This document shows, piece by piece, positions 1 to 12,119 of a DNA stretch of 64,000 nucleotides; within the stretch, counting starts at the first letter, position 1; every line of letters begins with the position of its first letter. The translations under genes were made by a program, and so were the position numbers. The notes beneath the pieces are model-generated. The model searched no databases. It had not been told where the DNA came from and saw nothing but the letters and a program-made list of their open reading frames with translations. The stretch spans positions 71,480,678 through 71,544,677 of the forward strand of contig OX104134.1 in assembly GCA_944470555.2 (NCBI GenBank), written 5' to 3'. This DNA is from Heterobilharzia americana (Eukaryota; Platyhelminthes; Trematoda; Strigeidida; Schistosomatidae).

Positions 1-91
1 GGGGGGAACGTGGTGGCCGTGAGAACAAATACTCAACGACAACATTGAGTGATGGTAGCATAATGTTGTGGACTGTCAGAAGTTATAAATA

Positions 92-290
92 CGGACCACT
101 AGATTCCAACTCACTGGTTCAATGACAACATCCTGGCCATGGGACCCGAAGATACCGAGATCGATCCTCGGCGCAGTCGTGGGTGGGCACTGCTATAGAG
201 TCCCATACTAGGACGAACCAACTGTCCAGTGCTCCCAGGTTTCCAATGTTCCCCCACCTGATGTCAGTCGATGATGAATACTGACTTGAA
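92..290 (+). repeat. tRNA-derived SINE, family A
   Basis: This copy has a pol III-like head, with an A-box-like segment around ctcactggttcaatgac and a B-box-like segment around position 160, followed by a conserved body (tactaggac...caactgtccagtg) and a tail ending in gatgaatac. The same body recurs at 8.1-8.3, 29.2, 31.7, 41.5, 53.5 and 60.1 kb. The family name is mine. The short minus-strand ORF that overlaps it is a by-product of the repeat. Confidence 0.7.
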
Positions 291-310
291 AAACCACTAA
301 ATCCCCACAA

Positions 311-1500
311 ACCCCTAAATTAAGTTGAGAATATATTTACGAACATTTAAGGAAATGGGCAATGTAAACAGACACTATATTTCAGCAAGTAACGATTGAA
401 GACAGTATCAGAACAAATTTTTTTTACTTTTGTCTAGTATTTCATGACGACATTGGAAAATTTTAATAAATGCGTCACCTCTGAAATATTCACCACAAAT
501 ATTAAAGTGAAACCTAACGGCTATAGTAAAATGACGTTTTGCATAGTATTTATTTATTTCACATCGAACATAGTGACAAAGAATAATTTATTCATTACCT
601 AATTATTGATTGCATATGACTGTTAGTAATTCATCATGCTCATAAAGTAATCCGTTGTTGTGAGCTACGCCCAATAAAGCAAACTGTTATTTCCAGTATA
701 AGGAAAAGGTACTTAGCGTTCATACTGATAAAAAGTTGTCATCTAGGACGAAAAACACCTTTTCAACACTTGTTTGCCTTTTACTTGCCCACAGACTAAT
801 GATGAGAACTAGCTTAAACATATTACAGCTCAAAACCATTATATTCAATCCAATATTCTCGTATTAACTATGTTTTTCTAAAGTATTTCAGGTTGAAAAT
901 ACGTTCAAATATGAATTATATTTGATAGCTTTGATTTAATTTTACAGCTTCATGCCAGCTGCAAACTGCATAAATTACAACCATTATTAAAGTCCTCTAA
1001 TAAAATAATCTAGCATATTTTAAACATAGGAAGTCGAGTAATAATTTAAAAATTACGATGATGTAATAAGTCTGAAGAAACCAAAAATTAAGCATTTTTA
1101 GTCGTGACTTAAAATCAAATTAAGAGGGATTAGCTAAAATATTTCAGATTTGTTAACAGGAAAGAGGAAGAAGTGCAAAAATAATAAAGCCTAATATCAG
1201 ACTGGTTGTTCATATAGCACGAGTGGAAATCCAGAAGTGTAAGCGTAAAATCAACGCAGTGCTCTGAAGGGTGGAAGTCAGGCATGAATTAAAGATTATG
1301 TGATAAAAACAAAAAAAGATCAAGACAGAGTATTTAACTGAGTGAAAGAGAGATTACTATTATTTCAGTGTCTGTGTATATACGTTTATTTCTTCTCAAC
1401 AGAACTTCTCCATGAAGAACAACGAATAACAATGAGTGAATATTTTGTCATAAATACAATGTTGGTAGAGTTGTCCTCTCTTTGTTATGTTATATGTCAG
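311..1500. other. AT-rich non-coding stretch
   Basis: I see no convincing coding frame, RNA gene or repeat here. It is A+T-rich sequence with frequent stops in all frames. Confidence 0.5.
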
Positions 1501-1569
1501 GTAAATATCCATGAGACCCTCTCTAAAAAGATTCTCTGAGAAACTGGAGATACTGGTTACCTTACCACT

Positions 1570-1670
1570 GACTAAAACACTGGGTAACGCGGGTTCTAGT
1601 CTCAGAGGAGACAGCAGTTCCCTCAAGGTCTCAGATACGCCTTGCTGGCGAGTGCCAATACAAGTAATCA
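1570..1670 (+). repeat. SINE, family C, head fragment
   Basis: The segment reads acactgggtaacgcgggttct...ttccctcaaggtctcagatacgcc in pieces, and matches the head of family C seen at 7.5 kb. It contains a B-box-like gggttctagtctc. It is degenerate and lacks the 3' body. Confidence 0.55.
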
Positions 1671-1699
1671 CCAGAGAGTTTCAGAGTTCCTAATATTTC

Positions 1700-4470
1700 T
1701 TAAGATGAACTACAATGAAGCAGAAATGGTAAGTTTGGGGAGTACAATGAATTTTGTGTACTCCATTGCTTTTTTTCAAGTGCACACAAGATAATCAGGT
1801 TGAATGATTGTGAAACCAATACACATTTATTTGTGCTTCAAAAGGTGTATACACCAAGAGGATAGAGAAATAAGCTTTCATAGTGTTTGCTGAAGGTGAG
1901 TAGATAGATAGCCATTGACATCTCAGCTCAGTGTAGTCTTACGCATAAAAATGATTTGTAGGCATTAAAAACGTATTTAAAATAGTAATTATAAGTGGAC
2001 TACAACTCTACTGACTTTTTGGGAAGTTACATGGGGTAATACGTTAAAAAATCATCCTATTTTCAAGAAAAGTCACTGGCTGGTATTCAACTGTCTTGTG
2101 AAAATGACTCAACATTAAGTGCTCATATTTTCATGTCTTTGTTGTGGCCAAAGTCCACTCGCAATTGGTTTAGTCTATTACAGCAAAATGTTTAGTCATT
2201 AATCGCATTATATGATGCATCATCTGCTTTGTTATTTTCAAAGAATCACCACATTTATCTGTAGGGCTTCCAAAATAATTTGCTTCGACTAAAATGTTGT
2301 GTAATTTTGGGCATCAGATAACTTTGTTATCATGCAGTTGAAGATTGTTTCTTACTTCTATGGTATTTTAGTTTGTTTCCGTCTTGTCATTGATATCTTC
2401 TGTGTAACTGCACACATTATGATCCATAAACGATGGGTTCTTTTTAAATTTAGAAATTTTCCAGTAGCAAGCAAGCTTATTATCAAATACTTATCACTTC
2501 CACTAATAAAGGCTGTTTGCGCTTTTAAAAACATTAGGAGACTGACTGTTATGCTTTAAAATTGTTAATTTACTGTATTTGAGAACGTTTCTGCAAAATA
2601 TGCTATTTGGTAATAGTCTGGATGAAGTGAGTTTTGAAGTAGTGAAGTCTAATTTTGTTACCTGTAGTAAAGAATGCTAACTCTATTGGTTGATCAGTAA
2701 TAATTGACTTCAGTTTTCCCGAATGAAAACACTGACTTTCTTTGTGATATTACCTGGACATTCTTAAGACAAATAAGCTACCCAGTACATCTGAAATCTG
2801 TTCACTGTAGTCGGTACTGTCATTGTTATTTCCATACTGATTTGCACCAACAGGACGTAAAGAATTACTCAATATGAAAAAGTTTATACCTTTTCTTTTC
2901 GATCCTCTAATTCATAATATGGGAGTTGAGTTAACAGTCATGCCTACAGGTGGGTGTAGACTACAATATCCCTTATTAAAAACTGGGCTTAGCTTGAGAA
3001 GCTCACCTGAAGCAAAACTAATAACCATATTTCATACACAACAATGCTTGAATGGATTTCAGTGCTCTTTCAAAAGTATATTCAGGTATTTTTGTACTAG
3101 ACCGTAATTAATTCTGTTCTTCTTGACTTAGAGGAATTTTTAAACACACCAATGCTTTCAACCTTTAGTACTGATATGATTTGCTTAAACGTCTATCCAC
3201 TTAAATATTCTTATCAATCATTTCTGATTGTCATCAGAGTTACTTCTGCCTAAATAAGGTGCAACGACCACTAAAGTGAGAAAGGTGTTACGGAAAACAA
3301 TTAGAAATTACTAGAAGCAACATCGCATACCACGATAAATTGTCGAGTGTTTGCTCCAAGACATTTAATGAAAACATTTTGCACAATCGGTGAAAATGAC
3401 TCAGTAGAAGACAAACTTTGATAGCTGTTGATTTTCTGTCCTTTTAACTTTTACGCTTTTCTGCTTGTGAAATACTGTTAATTGGTCAAAAGCTGATCTG
3501 TTAAACATTGGGCTAGTTCATGAAACGTTTATCATGTAGACAGTAGAACCACTAATGTTTCATTTAGACTTCTTAAAAAAGGGTGACTTGACATCGTTTA
3601 CATTTTATCTAGTTCATGACATATGAATACAAACTCCTCTTTCCTAATCGAATAGGTTGGGTAATTAAAATGTGAAAATTCATTTTATTATCAAAATGAA
3701 CTGCTTGTAAGTTACGTACATACTAACAATCGTCAGTTTAAAAAGGAGAAAAAACTGCTGTCGTCATAGTCATTCTAACTAATGTCATTCATTTCCCCCT
3801 GGTAGATGCTAACAATCAGCTGATCGAATCAGATCTGAAATTCTACCAAGTGAAAGCAGAAACACTGAAGTTTTGTCTAAGATCAAATGATTATCAAACA
3901 GGCTGATATTATTTACTTGACGCTTGGTATAACTACGTATCATTCAGAGTGAACACATTTCAAACAACCACCTATAACCATTGTCTTCATGAATTACCAC
4001 AACTGTTTACTGGTCTGATTGATTGCACTTCTCGAAAACTTTCTGTCATTTTGCATCTTTTTGTATGGGTACTAAAAGGCAAAGAACCTTTTAGCTGACG
4101 AAAGTTAAGTATTCAACTTCGCTGTTACCTAAAATATGAATTTTTTAACAGTTGTCAAAGTAATTTGAAGGCATACATTATAAAACAAAGCAAATGAACA
4201 GGGATTACTTGATTTAGGTAAAGGTGTCCACACACCGTGTTCAATATTTTGTGATTAGGGAATGCAACCTAAAGAGTGTTATCATCTCACATTACCTATG
4301 AAAGATGCGTTATATGGCTTATATTTGTACCTACCGTATGACCTACTACTTTTTGGTAGTCGAAAACTATCAGATATATGTTGATAAGCATATTTAAAGG
4401 AGTACATTTGACCACAGAAGAATGACATTGGTTGGTTGCCGATGATGTTCATTTTTAGTTTTGAAATATG
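1700..4470. other. AT-rich non-coding stretch
   Basis: There are several open frames of 60-77 codons in this interval, but none has coding-like composition, a recognisable motif or splice context. No repeat family seen elsewhere in the window recurs here. Confidence 0.45.
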
Positions 4471-4484
4471 TTGATATTATGTTA

Positions 4485-4875
4485 TATGGATGGAGGAAAC
4501 AGACAAGAAGCCCTGTTTGACACAGGTATGATGCTTTTTGGCACTCGTCAGCTAGGGCTATCTGCAACCTCGAGGGAATCAATGTCCTCTGAGAGGCTCA
4601 AACCCGTATCACTCAGCGATATAGCGGATACGTTATCAGTGAGCCACTGAGACTGTGATTAACCTACGCTAGAACTAATTTGCATAAATTGATCGCTGAA
4701 GATTGACAGATTTAATCTTGTCTAGTTCTTGCTGACGGGTATCAACAAGCACAAGCCTAGGTCCAGAGCATCCCTCCGATCGTCTCAAATCATCTAACAT
4801 CAATCGGAGTGCATCATGATGTTGAGTCTTCTAGCTTGGTAACCAAAATCCAAAAATGATCGATAGAATTTAGTG
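4485..4875. repeat. SINE family C, inverted pair
   Basis: A minus-strand copy (about 4485-4665, containing ctgcaacctcgaggga and the reverse B box) is followed by a plus-strand body (about 4725-4875, containing gttgagtcttctagcttggt and atgatcgatagaattt). The two copies point away from each other, head-to-head. Small ORFs in this segment are repeat by-products. Confidence 0.6.
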
Positions 4876-4879
4876 AGCC

Positions 4880-7185
4880 CCTTATGCAATCGGTTACTCA
4901 CTAGTGTTCAGTCAATATATTTACATTTTTTAATGTTTTGAACAGTGAAATCGTTTCTAGGTCAGAATTCTTTTATTTTCTGCAAAATAATTTTAAGATT
5001 GAAGAGAGTAGATGACAGCGCCGGGGGAAAAATTTTATTTCAATGAACTCACTTTCCTACCTGCATATTCGGGAGTAGAAAGCGACTAACATTCCAGATC
5101 AAACTGTAATTGTGGGCTAAAATGTACTTATTAAAACACTGCTAACTAAGATAGAAAAGGACTTAGAATATGAAAGCGAAATAGGATTAAAAAATGAAAT
5201 AGAATCAAATCATAAATGAATTATCTAATATAGTTAACCCATTATAATAGTCACTACAAAGAAAGATGTCACACATACTTCTACCTCTAACTATACTTTT
5301 TGATTTAATTGACCATATTTCATACAAAATTTTAAAATTTTTTTTCCAAAAGAGTTAAGTATTCTAAATTCATAAGATATTTTGCTACAGAGTTTAAGAT
5401 GAATTTTCTTTCTTCTTATGTCAGTAAGTCTGGTGCATAGTGTAGTCTATGTACTCACTTTTTCAAGAGAAGGTAAACTAATATATGCATACCATTACAG
5501 TCTAACGCTCAAGTTTATCCTTCGCATACCGTTGAATATGTTTGTAGGAAGTGAATACCGTCAGATGGTTAGAAAGGGGAGAAGGTTGTACTTATATATT
5601 ATTATAGTTATTAACTGAGAGTGTATGCTACATTGGTCCCTCTGGAATGGAGATTTAATAGTGAGATCCTTTTGGGAATAATTTTCATGCGCTCACTAAC
5701 AATTTTTGGCATGGAATTTTACATCTCTCAGTCTCGATGGGAGTATAGTTGCCACAAGGATTTTCGGTAGCTTCTTTAGTTCTTAATTGGTGGAATCCTC
5801 TCTAAATAATATGATTTTTTAGGAAAGTTAATCGGTAAGCTTCTCTTTCTCAATGATGTTGACCAAGTTCTGAAAATTATTAAGCTATCCGCCTCATTTT
5901 GACCTCTCCTACACAGATATCTGAAATGTATTCTCATTCTTTCTGCCAAGTTGGACATCAGTTAAGTGTCTAAACAACCTGGCTTTCGAAGCCATAACCT
6001 CACCGTATGCTATCTAAAATGTCTTAGTTCTAAATGGTTCGTATTCTGTCTGAATATGTTTAAGTTATGACTAATCTAGTAGCTTATACAAACTGTAAAT
6101 ACTTCATATAACATTGGATGTACACAGTACTTTAAAATTTATATTATAAACTTTAGGAGGGCTGGGTAAGACAAATTTGGAGCTGCAACCTGAAATCTTA
6201 AAGTGTGCTCAGTTTAGCATGAATTCATGCTACAAGGAATCACCAAAGGGTTCCAGTAGAACAGCTGCTAACAGTGGCCACAAAATAAGTTCACGACTTC
6301 AAATTCTCTACTTACGTACTGTGAGTACTTGTAGCTAAGTCTATCTTGCATAATAAGATCAACTTATTGAACCACAGTTAGATTTAGCTGCTGTCGATAT
6401 ATGGGCTACTTTAACTACCAGATTCTTGACCTTAATTTGTATGGTTCCTGATGAATTTGTTGAAAACCACATAGATCTCCTGATGTCATGTCATCATAAA
6501 ATTCAACTTTAAAAAATAAACTTTTTTCTTAACAAGCAAAATGTTATGTTGATGAAACATTGCAAATGTAAGTTACTGGAGTCACAGACAGTTAGTATAT
6601 ATCATTCTTGGTAAGACCTGTCTGCTTAGGACACAGGCACAAAGAAAGCATCCTACATAAAATTCTGCACAACAATATTTATCTTATATTTACAAAGGAA
6701 AAGTAAGGTTCTATTTTTGGTCATAGTGTGTTATTTTTGTATATTCGTCATACCATAAAGTCAGGCTGTAAAAGTCAGAAATTAAAAATATCGACAGGTA
6801 ACGACTGATACTGACTTCACAAGAGGCATCTCTCGTGACTCACCAGCCTGGTGAATGACTCTGTGGCTTTTGAAGCGATTGGTTGTCGGATCAGATATCA
6901 GTAAGAACAGAATCACCACTGGGGTACTGGTACATCTAACAGATGAATCACAAAAACAACAAAGTACGCGTCCTGAACTCCACCCCTATTCACCGTCAAG
7001 CAAATGATATCTATGCTTGCTTTGGAAGAAGTAAACTTATTGAGATTTTCTTCATTGTAGTGGAATTGAAGTACAGGAATGCTCTAACTATTATCCTGCT
7101 TTTGTTTAGTTTCTCTGTGCCGTCACTTAGTGTTATTGCCGAGCTTGAGTAAATCAGTCTACTTAATGGATGTTAGTTGATTGGA
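4880..7185. other. AT-rich non-coding stretch
   Basis: No coding exon, RNA gene or recurrent repeat could be supported. The ORFs at 5418-5618 and 6943-7152 have no recognisable similarity and no coding-like composition. Confidence 0.45.
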
Positions 7186-7189
7186 AACG

Positions 7190-7745
7190 ATTGACAGGAA
7201 GCCTTGCTTAATCTAGGTTTCGTGCTTGTTGGGATTCACCAGGAAAGCATTTTTGAAACCTTCTGGTAATGATGTCCTCTGTGAGATTCAAACCTATGTC
7301 ACCTAGTGTTACAGTCAACTACGTTACTACTGAGGTGTTTGGGCGGTGACTGAATTTCTGTAGGACTGAATTACATACACTAGTTGGTCCCTGGGATTCA
7401 CCTAAACTCATGACTAGACAGCATGTAATTGATTGCTACTCAGCGAGCAAACAACTCAATCGAACCAACCAGTCCTACAGGAGGTCAGTCAGCCCAAATA
7501 GCTCAGTATTAACGTCGTTGATTGTAACACTGGGTGGCGTAGATTCGAATCTCACAGGGACACACCAGTTCCCTTGAGGTTGCAGATACATCTCTCTGAC
7601 GAGCGCTGACAAGCACAAAATTTAGATTGAGCTGGTCTTCCTGCCGACTGTCTCGAACCACCACGATGGTGAGCCTCCTAGCTTGGTGGCCAGATTGCAA
7701 AATGGTCGACAGAATTCAGTCAACACTCAGAACTACACAATATGA
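7190..7745. repeat. SINE family C, head-to-head pair
   Basis: The left copy runs on the minus strand (about 7190-7420) and the right copy on the plus strand (about 7430-7745). Both heads lie in the centre and share tcctacag...tcag followed by the pol III-like A/B box segment. The right copy is the best family C example: B-box-like agattcgaatctca at about 7549, then ttcccttgaggttgcagata, then the body cctagcttggtggccag. An approximately 60-bp spacer separates the heads. Confidence 0.65.
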
Positions 7746-8104
7746 AATTATCTATTTTCCAGTGACCAATCAAGAAATCAAATTATTTGCGTCAATGTAT
7801 TCTACTGCAACAAGTAACATATTACTAATATAGGTTTTAGTAGTCAAACACTACATGCAAAGTCCGAACGAACCATATGAAGAAGCTTGTTCATAATTGT
7901 AGACAAATTAACTGTGAATTAAAACAAATAGGAAGAACCTTCATCCACCGTTTTGCAATGATCTTTTTGATGATTAAAATTGTTACCATACTATTAAGAC
8001 TTAAAGGGGTTTGACTGAATCAATAAATATTTTTCTATTATTCTTCTGCATTATATTTAAACTAATGTGTAAAGAATGTGTAAAATTTTCAAGCTAGTAA
8101 TCAT

Positions 8105-8323
8105 CACGGACTGACATAATTCGGAGAACCACTGGAAACCTGGGAGCATTGGACACTTGTTTCGTCTTAGTATGAGACTCCATAGCAGTATGCACTTACG
8201 ACTTGGCTTGGGATCGAACTCACGACCTGCTGAGGAGTCTCATACTAGGAGGAAACAGCTGTCCAGTGCCTCCAGGTTTACAATGGTTCTCTAACTGATG
8301 TCGGTCAGTGATGAATACTACCT
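8105..8323. repeat. SINE family A, foldback pair
   Basis: A minus-strand copy starts at its 3' end (cacggactgacat) and is joined inside its body at about 8230 to a plus-strand body that ends at gatgaatac. The two arms of roughly 85 bp are inverted and diverged from each other. The arrangement resembles two independent insertions or a strand-switch during insertion. Confidence 0.65.
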
Positions 8324-8329
8324 TAAAAA

Positions 8330-9605
8330 TAAAATCCTTGTTAACCTCAGAATACACTAATGTTTAGAGTTATTTTTCTGTTCTCACTGTTCTGTAAAAG
8401 AAAAACGCTCGAAAAAAAGTGTTTCACTTTTTTAGTCCATCTGTTTTACTTAAATACATAACAGTGGGTGTGGCTTAATTAATTAGAAGAATTGTAATTT
8501 TTATATCTGTAGAACTGTCATCATTAATGTAAGTGTATCCACCCATTAGCATAAACTTTATCAATATTGCATATCTGAGTAGGCTTGTGTATTTATGCGT
8601 GGATATATTTGTTTACGAAGTATTGTGTGACCTGTAAAATATAGATTAATTTTTTCGCTCGGTATAAAAACAAACAATGTAAACATGCAGAACAAGAAAG
8701 AGAAGAAGTAAATCATCAAACACAAACAGATAAATCTTTTCAAGATACACAACTTACACTTCACAGCTAAGGTATTCATACACACGATGGCAAACATGGA
8801 AACAGCAACAACAGAAACAAAGATCATTAATGGGAAGATTGAGCATAGGAAACAAAGTCAAGATTATTTTAAAAAAATGTAAATGACCATTTTCGGTTTT
8901 GTTTTTTACCTTGGTTTTTCATTTTTTCACCTATACGCCATAGAGACGTGGCTGTAATATAAGTGGCATTATTACTTATGTCATTATTTTTAGCATTAGT
9001 ATTACTATTACTATTAATCACAAGGTAAATCGAAAAGCAAGAAGGAGTAAAATGCAAACTGAATGGAAGTGAAGAGAATTTGAAATAAACTTTTCAACTA
9101 TTTTCAATGAAAAACAAAATAAAGTAAAGTGTTACTGCATTAAATTGTACCGGTTTTATTTCTCTAATTAACATTTGAATATACAATTGTGATTAGATCA
9201 TTGCCCATACAATGAGTTTTGTTTTGTTTAAATGATTGAGAGATAGAAACGGTAGTCATGGTAGTTAGTGCTGTATGCTAACATATTATATATAAATGCA
9301 CATGTGGCACAGAGATGGTTAAAGACATTATTAAACATACTTTATGGATGATGTCTAGAAATAATTATCTCTTAAGACTTTTTCGTCCAACACTGCTTTA
9401 AATCACTTGCAAAAATATAAACGTATGTATACATGAATTTGTTTATACATTACACATGCTGTAAAGCTGTTGATGCAATCCACTGATTTTACACTTTTGA
9501 TAGAGAGAAGGTAATTTTAAGATGAAAACATTTCATCAAAGCTTAAAGTCAACTTTTCACAGATTTCTCATTTACCTCTTACAGCAGATTCATAAATATG
9601 TTGAA
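8330..9605. other. AT-rich non-coding stretch
   Basis: Short TA- and TTA-rich simple sequence occurs near 8990-9030. The ORFs on the minus strand (8561-8827, 8869-9057) are hydrophobic or low-complexity translations of purine-rich DNA and are not supported as genes. Confidence 0.45.
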
Positions 9606-9609
9606 TATA

Positions 9610-9789
9610 TTGAGTTGGGCGTCCCAGTTGAGGGTGACATGGAGGAGATCATGTGAGGAAGAAATGAGAGCTTCTGGGCTATCGTGGAGCCAGGTTCAAA
9701 AAATTGCAGAGGAGAGAGTGCAATGGAGGCATGCTACCGAAGCCCTATGTTCCACTAGGAACCCAAGGGACAAATAATAATAATAATAG
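9610..9789 (+). mobile_element. RTE-like LINE, 3' end fragment
   Basis: This matches the last ~180 bp of the RTE copy at 47.8-48.8 kb: ttgggcgtcc, gagagcttctgggct, ccctatgttccactaggaac in order, ending in an (ATA)n-type tail. Only the C-terminal coding end and the 3' tail remain, typical of strong 5' truncation. It abuts the Penelope-like element that follows. Confidence 0.8.
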
Positions 9790-9927
9790 TCGATACCAAA
9801 TTCAAAAAGTTCAAGTTTTAGCTTTTGAACTTGTCTAGATAAGCCGTTTACCCACTTCCTAATGCCGAAAACTAATCACCTCGATGATATCGATGGTACT
9901 AGGCCTAGTTAGGAATCATTCATAAAC

Positions 9928-10386
9928 TTGTCTAACTTTTATAACTTAAAGCACAGATTAGATGATGTGCAGGTAGATGACTGTGAAAAAGTGGTTAGTT
10001 TTGATATAACTGGTGTTAAGATTAACGTAACAGTCTATATGACTCCTGAGGCAGATAGAAATGAACTTAGGGATGACAATCAGATCACTTATCGAGAAGA
10101 AGCACCAATCAAGGAAACTATGCTAGGAGTATTATTATGCATGAAGTTTACAGTTTTCAAGTTTTCAAATAAAACATATAAACAAACTGAGGGGTTGCCA
10201 ATATGTCGTATCGTTGCAGACATATTTATAGATAATTGGGAAAGAACCGCTTTTCAAACATTTAGTCCTACTGTAAAGATATGGTTCCGATATATAGATG
10301 ACACATTTATAGTGCTAGAATTAGAACTCATCAACAAGTTCTTGACGCATAAATTCAGTAGTGAATGCTATACAATTTACCTATGA
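9928..10386 (+). pseudogene. Penelope RT domain fragment
   Basis: This is the longest open part of the element, about 150 residues. It holds the palm motifs (SFDIT near residue 25, YIDDT near residue 118). The conserved GxPxGSxxS motif is changed to GLPICRIV, which should impair nucleotide binding. No bona fide start codon is implied; the frame simply opens after an upstream stop. Confidence 0.75.
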
Positions 10387-10443
10387 CTAAAAGTGATGAA
10401 GGTGAGCTATCAATATTGAACTGCAAGGCTAAATGAAAACAAG

Positions 10444-10833
10444 ATGAAAGTTTTAATACAAACTAGTGTCTATAGGAAACCTTCTCATTCAAATCGCTAC
10501 CTATTCTTCAAATCATCTCACGCCATCTCGGTTAAAGTTGGCTTGGTTCAGTGTCGAAGTAACAGGACAAAAAAGCTTGCTGACAGAACAAAATATTTGA
10601 GACAAGGAATTAGACACATCAAGAGTACCTTGCGTCTCAACAATTACTCACCCAAATTTATCAATAAATTGGTATGGAGTCGTAAGAAAAATATGAGCAT
10701 TGGTAGTAACACAGGTATTAGTAATAATTCTTCTCCTAATAATAACAGTGGTAGTAATAATCATGAGAGGGTGGAGACAGAATTAAAAGCCTCTACCGTG
10801 TTACCATATAAGAAGACAATTCGGAAGCGTTAG
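10444..10833 (+). pseudogene. Penelope RT thumb/linker fragment
   Basis: VYRKPSHSNRYLFFKSSHAI near the N-terminal end corresponds to the conserved VYRKPTHTDRYL region after the RT core. It is followed by a linker with an unusual Asn/Ser-rich insertion (near residues 82-107) where Penelope proteins normally run towards the GIY-YIG domain. The insertion is probably a local repeat expansion in decaying DNA. Confidence 0.7.
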
Positions 10834-11603
10834 GGAGAGTTTTCAGTGAGGTTGAGATTACAGTGACATTCAAACCAATAAGCTAACTTAAAAACAAGCT
10901 TTGTGGGCTAAAAGAACCTGTTAATACAATTAGGCAAAACAATTTAGTTTACTGAATCCCTTGCAATGACTGTGAGGTCAGATGCTTAGGTCACAGTAGA
11001 CGACCAGGTTCATTTAGAATAACAGAGCAAGAAAACTTAGCTCAATCAAGATTAGTAAATTCTAATAAGATGAGTAAATTGAAGAAAATGTTAGCTATAG
11101 CTATACATGCAACTGCACACAATCACACAGTAGGGTGGGATAGAGTGACAGTAGTAAAAAGTAACTTAGTTACATGAAGAGGGAGGCTGATGAACGAGTT
11201 TTTGAAACAATTCGTCCCTTTTATGAATTTGAATAACGTAATTAGATGTAGATTATCTGAAAAATGTGAGGTATTTGCACCATACATTTTGAACAATCTG
11301 ATCACACACTTACTTGTTATATATGAAAACTGGAAGCTGGGGTAGGACAAATAAGACATAAAGAAATTCAATAGTAAGAGAGATAATCAAAAGAAGGGAG
11401 ATACAATTTGAAGACAACCTTGGTAATGCGATAAAATAGGCATTACCAAGGTAGGCTTAACGTAAAGCCAACCTGTTTTGGGATACACACTGGGGGTTAA
11501 ATTTGTTTATGAGTAGTGCTTCACCAACCTAAGTATACGCCTCTGACAGTTTCTACACAAGGTTGTAAAGGCTGGTTTAATATAAATCCTGTGACCTTTA
11601 TCA

Positions 11604-12112
11604 ATGACATGTTTTACGATGGATGAAGATGATTGTCTACCACCTGCACTTATCGATGTTTGTAAGTTCTGCTGCTTTTGTAGCTATTTTGGTACATATT
11701 CCCCACCCTCAAGTGCATATCACGAAATGTGTATCACAAATACATCAAATTTTTTAGATAATCTATGTCTTCTAACCGAGTCTTTGTTTATCGAATCAAC
11801 ATCACAAACGTGCTACAGGAATGGTTCTACGCCTGTCCCGTATGTCAGGAAAATTCTACTATCCTTATACCAAGAAGCAGAGAAGAAAAGAACTATATAA
11901 ACCGATTCTCAAAGAAGGGAGTTATGGACAATAAATTATATCCAAAACGTTGTGCAGTAAATACTGTTTCAATGTGTGAAACATCTAGTAAACAGCCTAA
12001 AATGGAACGACTTTACTTTGAAAATGAACAGTACACCACGTTTAAAAGTCTATCTCTCACTAAGATCTGTTTTCATTTAATAATAATTTTATGTAGAGTA
12101 ACACTGGACTGA
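11604..12112 (+). CDS. Possible exon(s), unrecognised Cys-rich protein
   Basis: Two overlapping open frames lie here. The first (11604-11900) begins around MDEDDCLPPALIDVCKF and has clustered Cys residues (CKFCCFC). The second (11765-12112) contains EWFYACPVCQ and then a Lys/Arg-rich stretch, and has less AT-biased codons than its surroundings. A GTAAGT splice-donor-like hexamer follows ALIDV near 11660, so a short intron could join the two frames, but I could not settle an acceptor. It might equally be a decayed gene or part of the adjacent element. Function unknown. Confidence 0.25.
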
Positions 12113-12119
12113 CAATGTA

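Larger units (their letters stand above)
9850..11380 (+). mobile_element. Penelope-like element, decayed
   Basis: The reverse-transcriptase part is open from 9928 to 10386 and includes VVSFDIT (palm motif A region), EGLPICRIVADIF (the usual GLPMGSP-type motif, altered) and FRYIDDTFIV (motif C with both Asp kept). After a frame break, a second open part (10444-10833) carries SVYRKPSHSNRYLFF, the hallmark sequence downstream of RT in Penelope-like elements. From about 10940 a third segment reads WIPCNDCEVRCLGHSRR and later AIHATAHNHTVGWD, matching the Cys-pair, YIG-like and His positions of the GIY-YIG endonuclease, but with YIG replaced by CLG. Several stops separate the three parts, so the element is dead. 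It belongs to the same general class as the Perere-10/Cercyon elements of schistosomes (family identity is inferred). Confidence 0.8.

Noticed and set aside
1396..1693. Small ORFs on both strands as genes
   Set aside because: They overlap a SINE family C head and are its by-products.
8561..8827. Minus-strand hydrophobic ORF as a membrane protein
   Set aside because: Hydrophobic residues come from AT-rich codons, there is no start context or conservation signal, and similar chance ORFs are frequent in this base composition.
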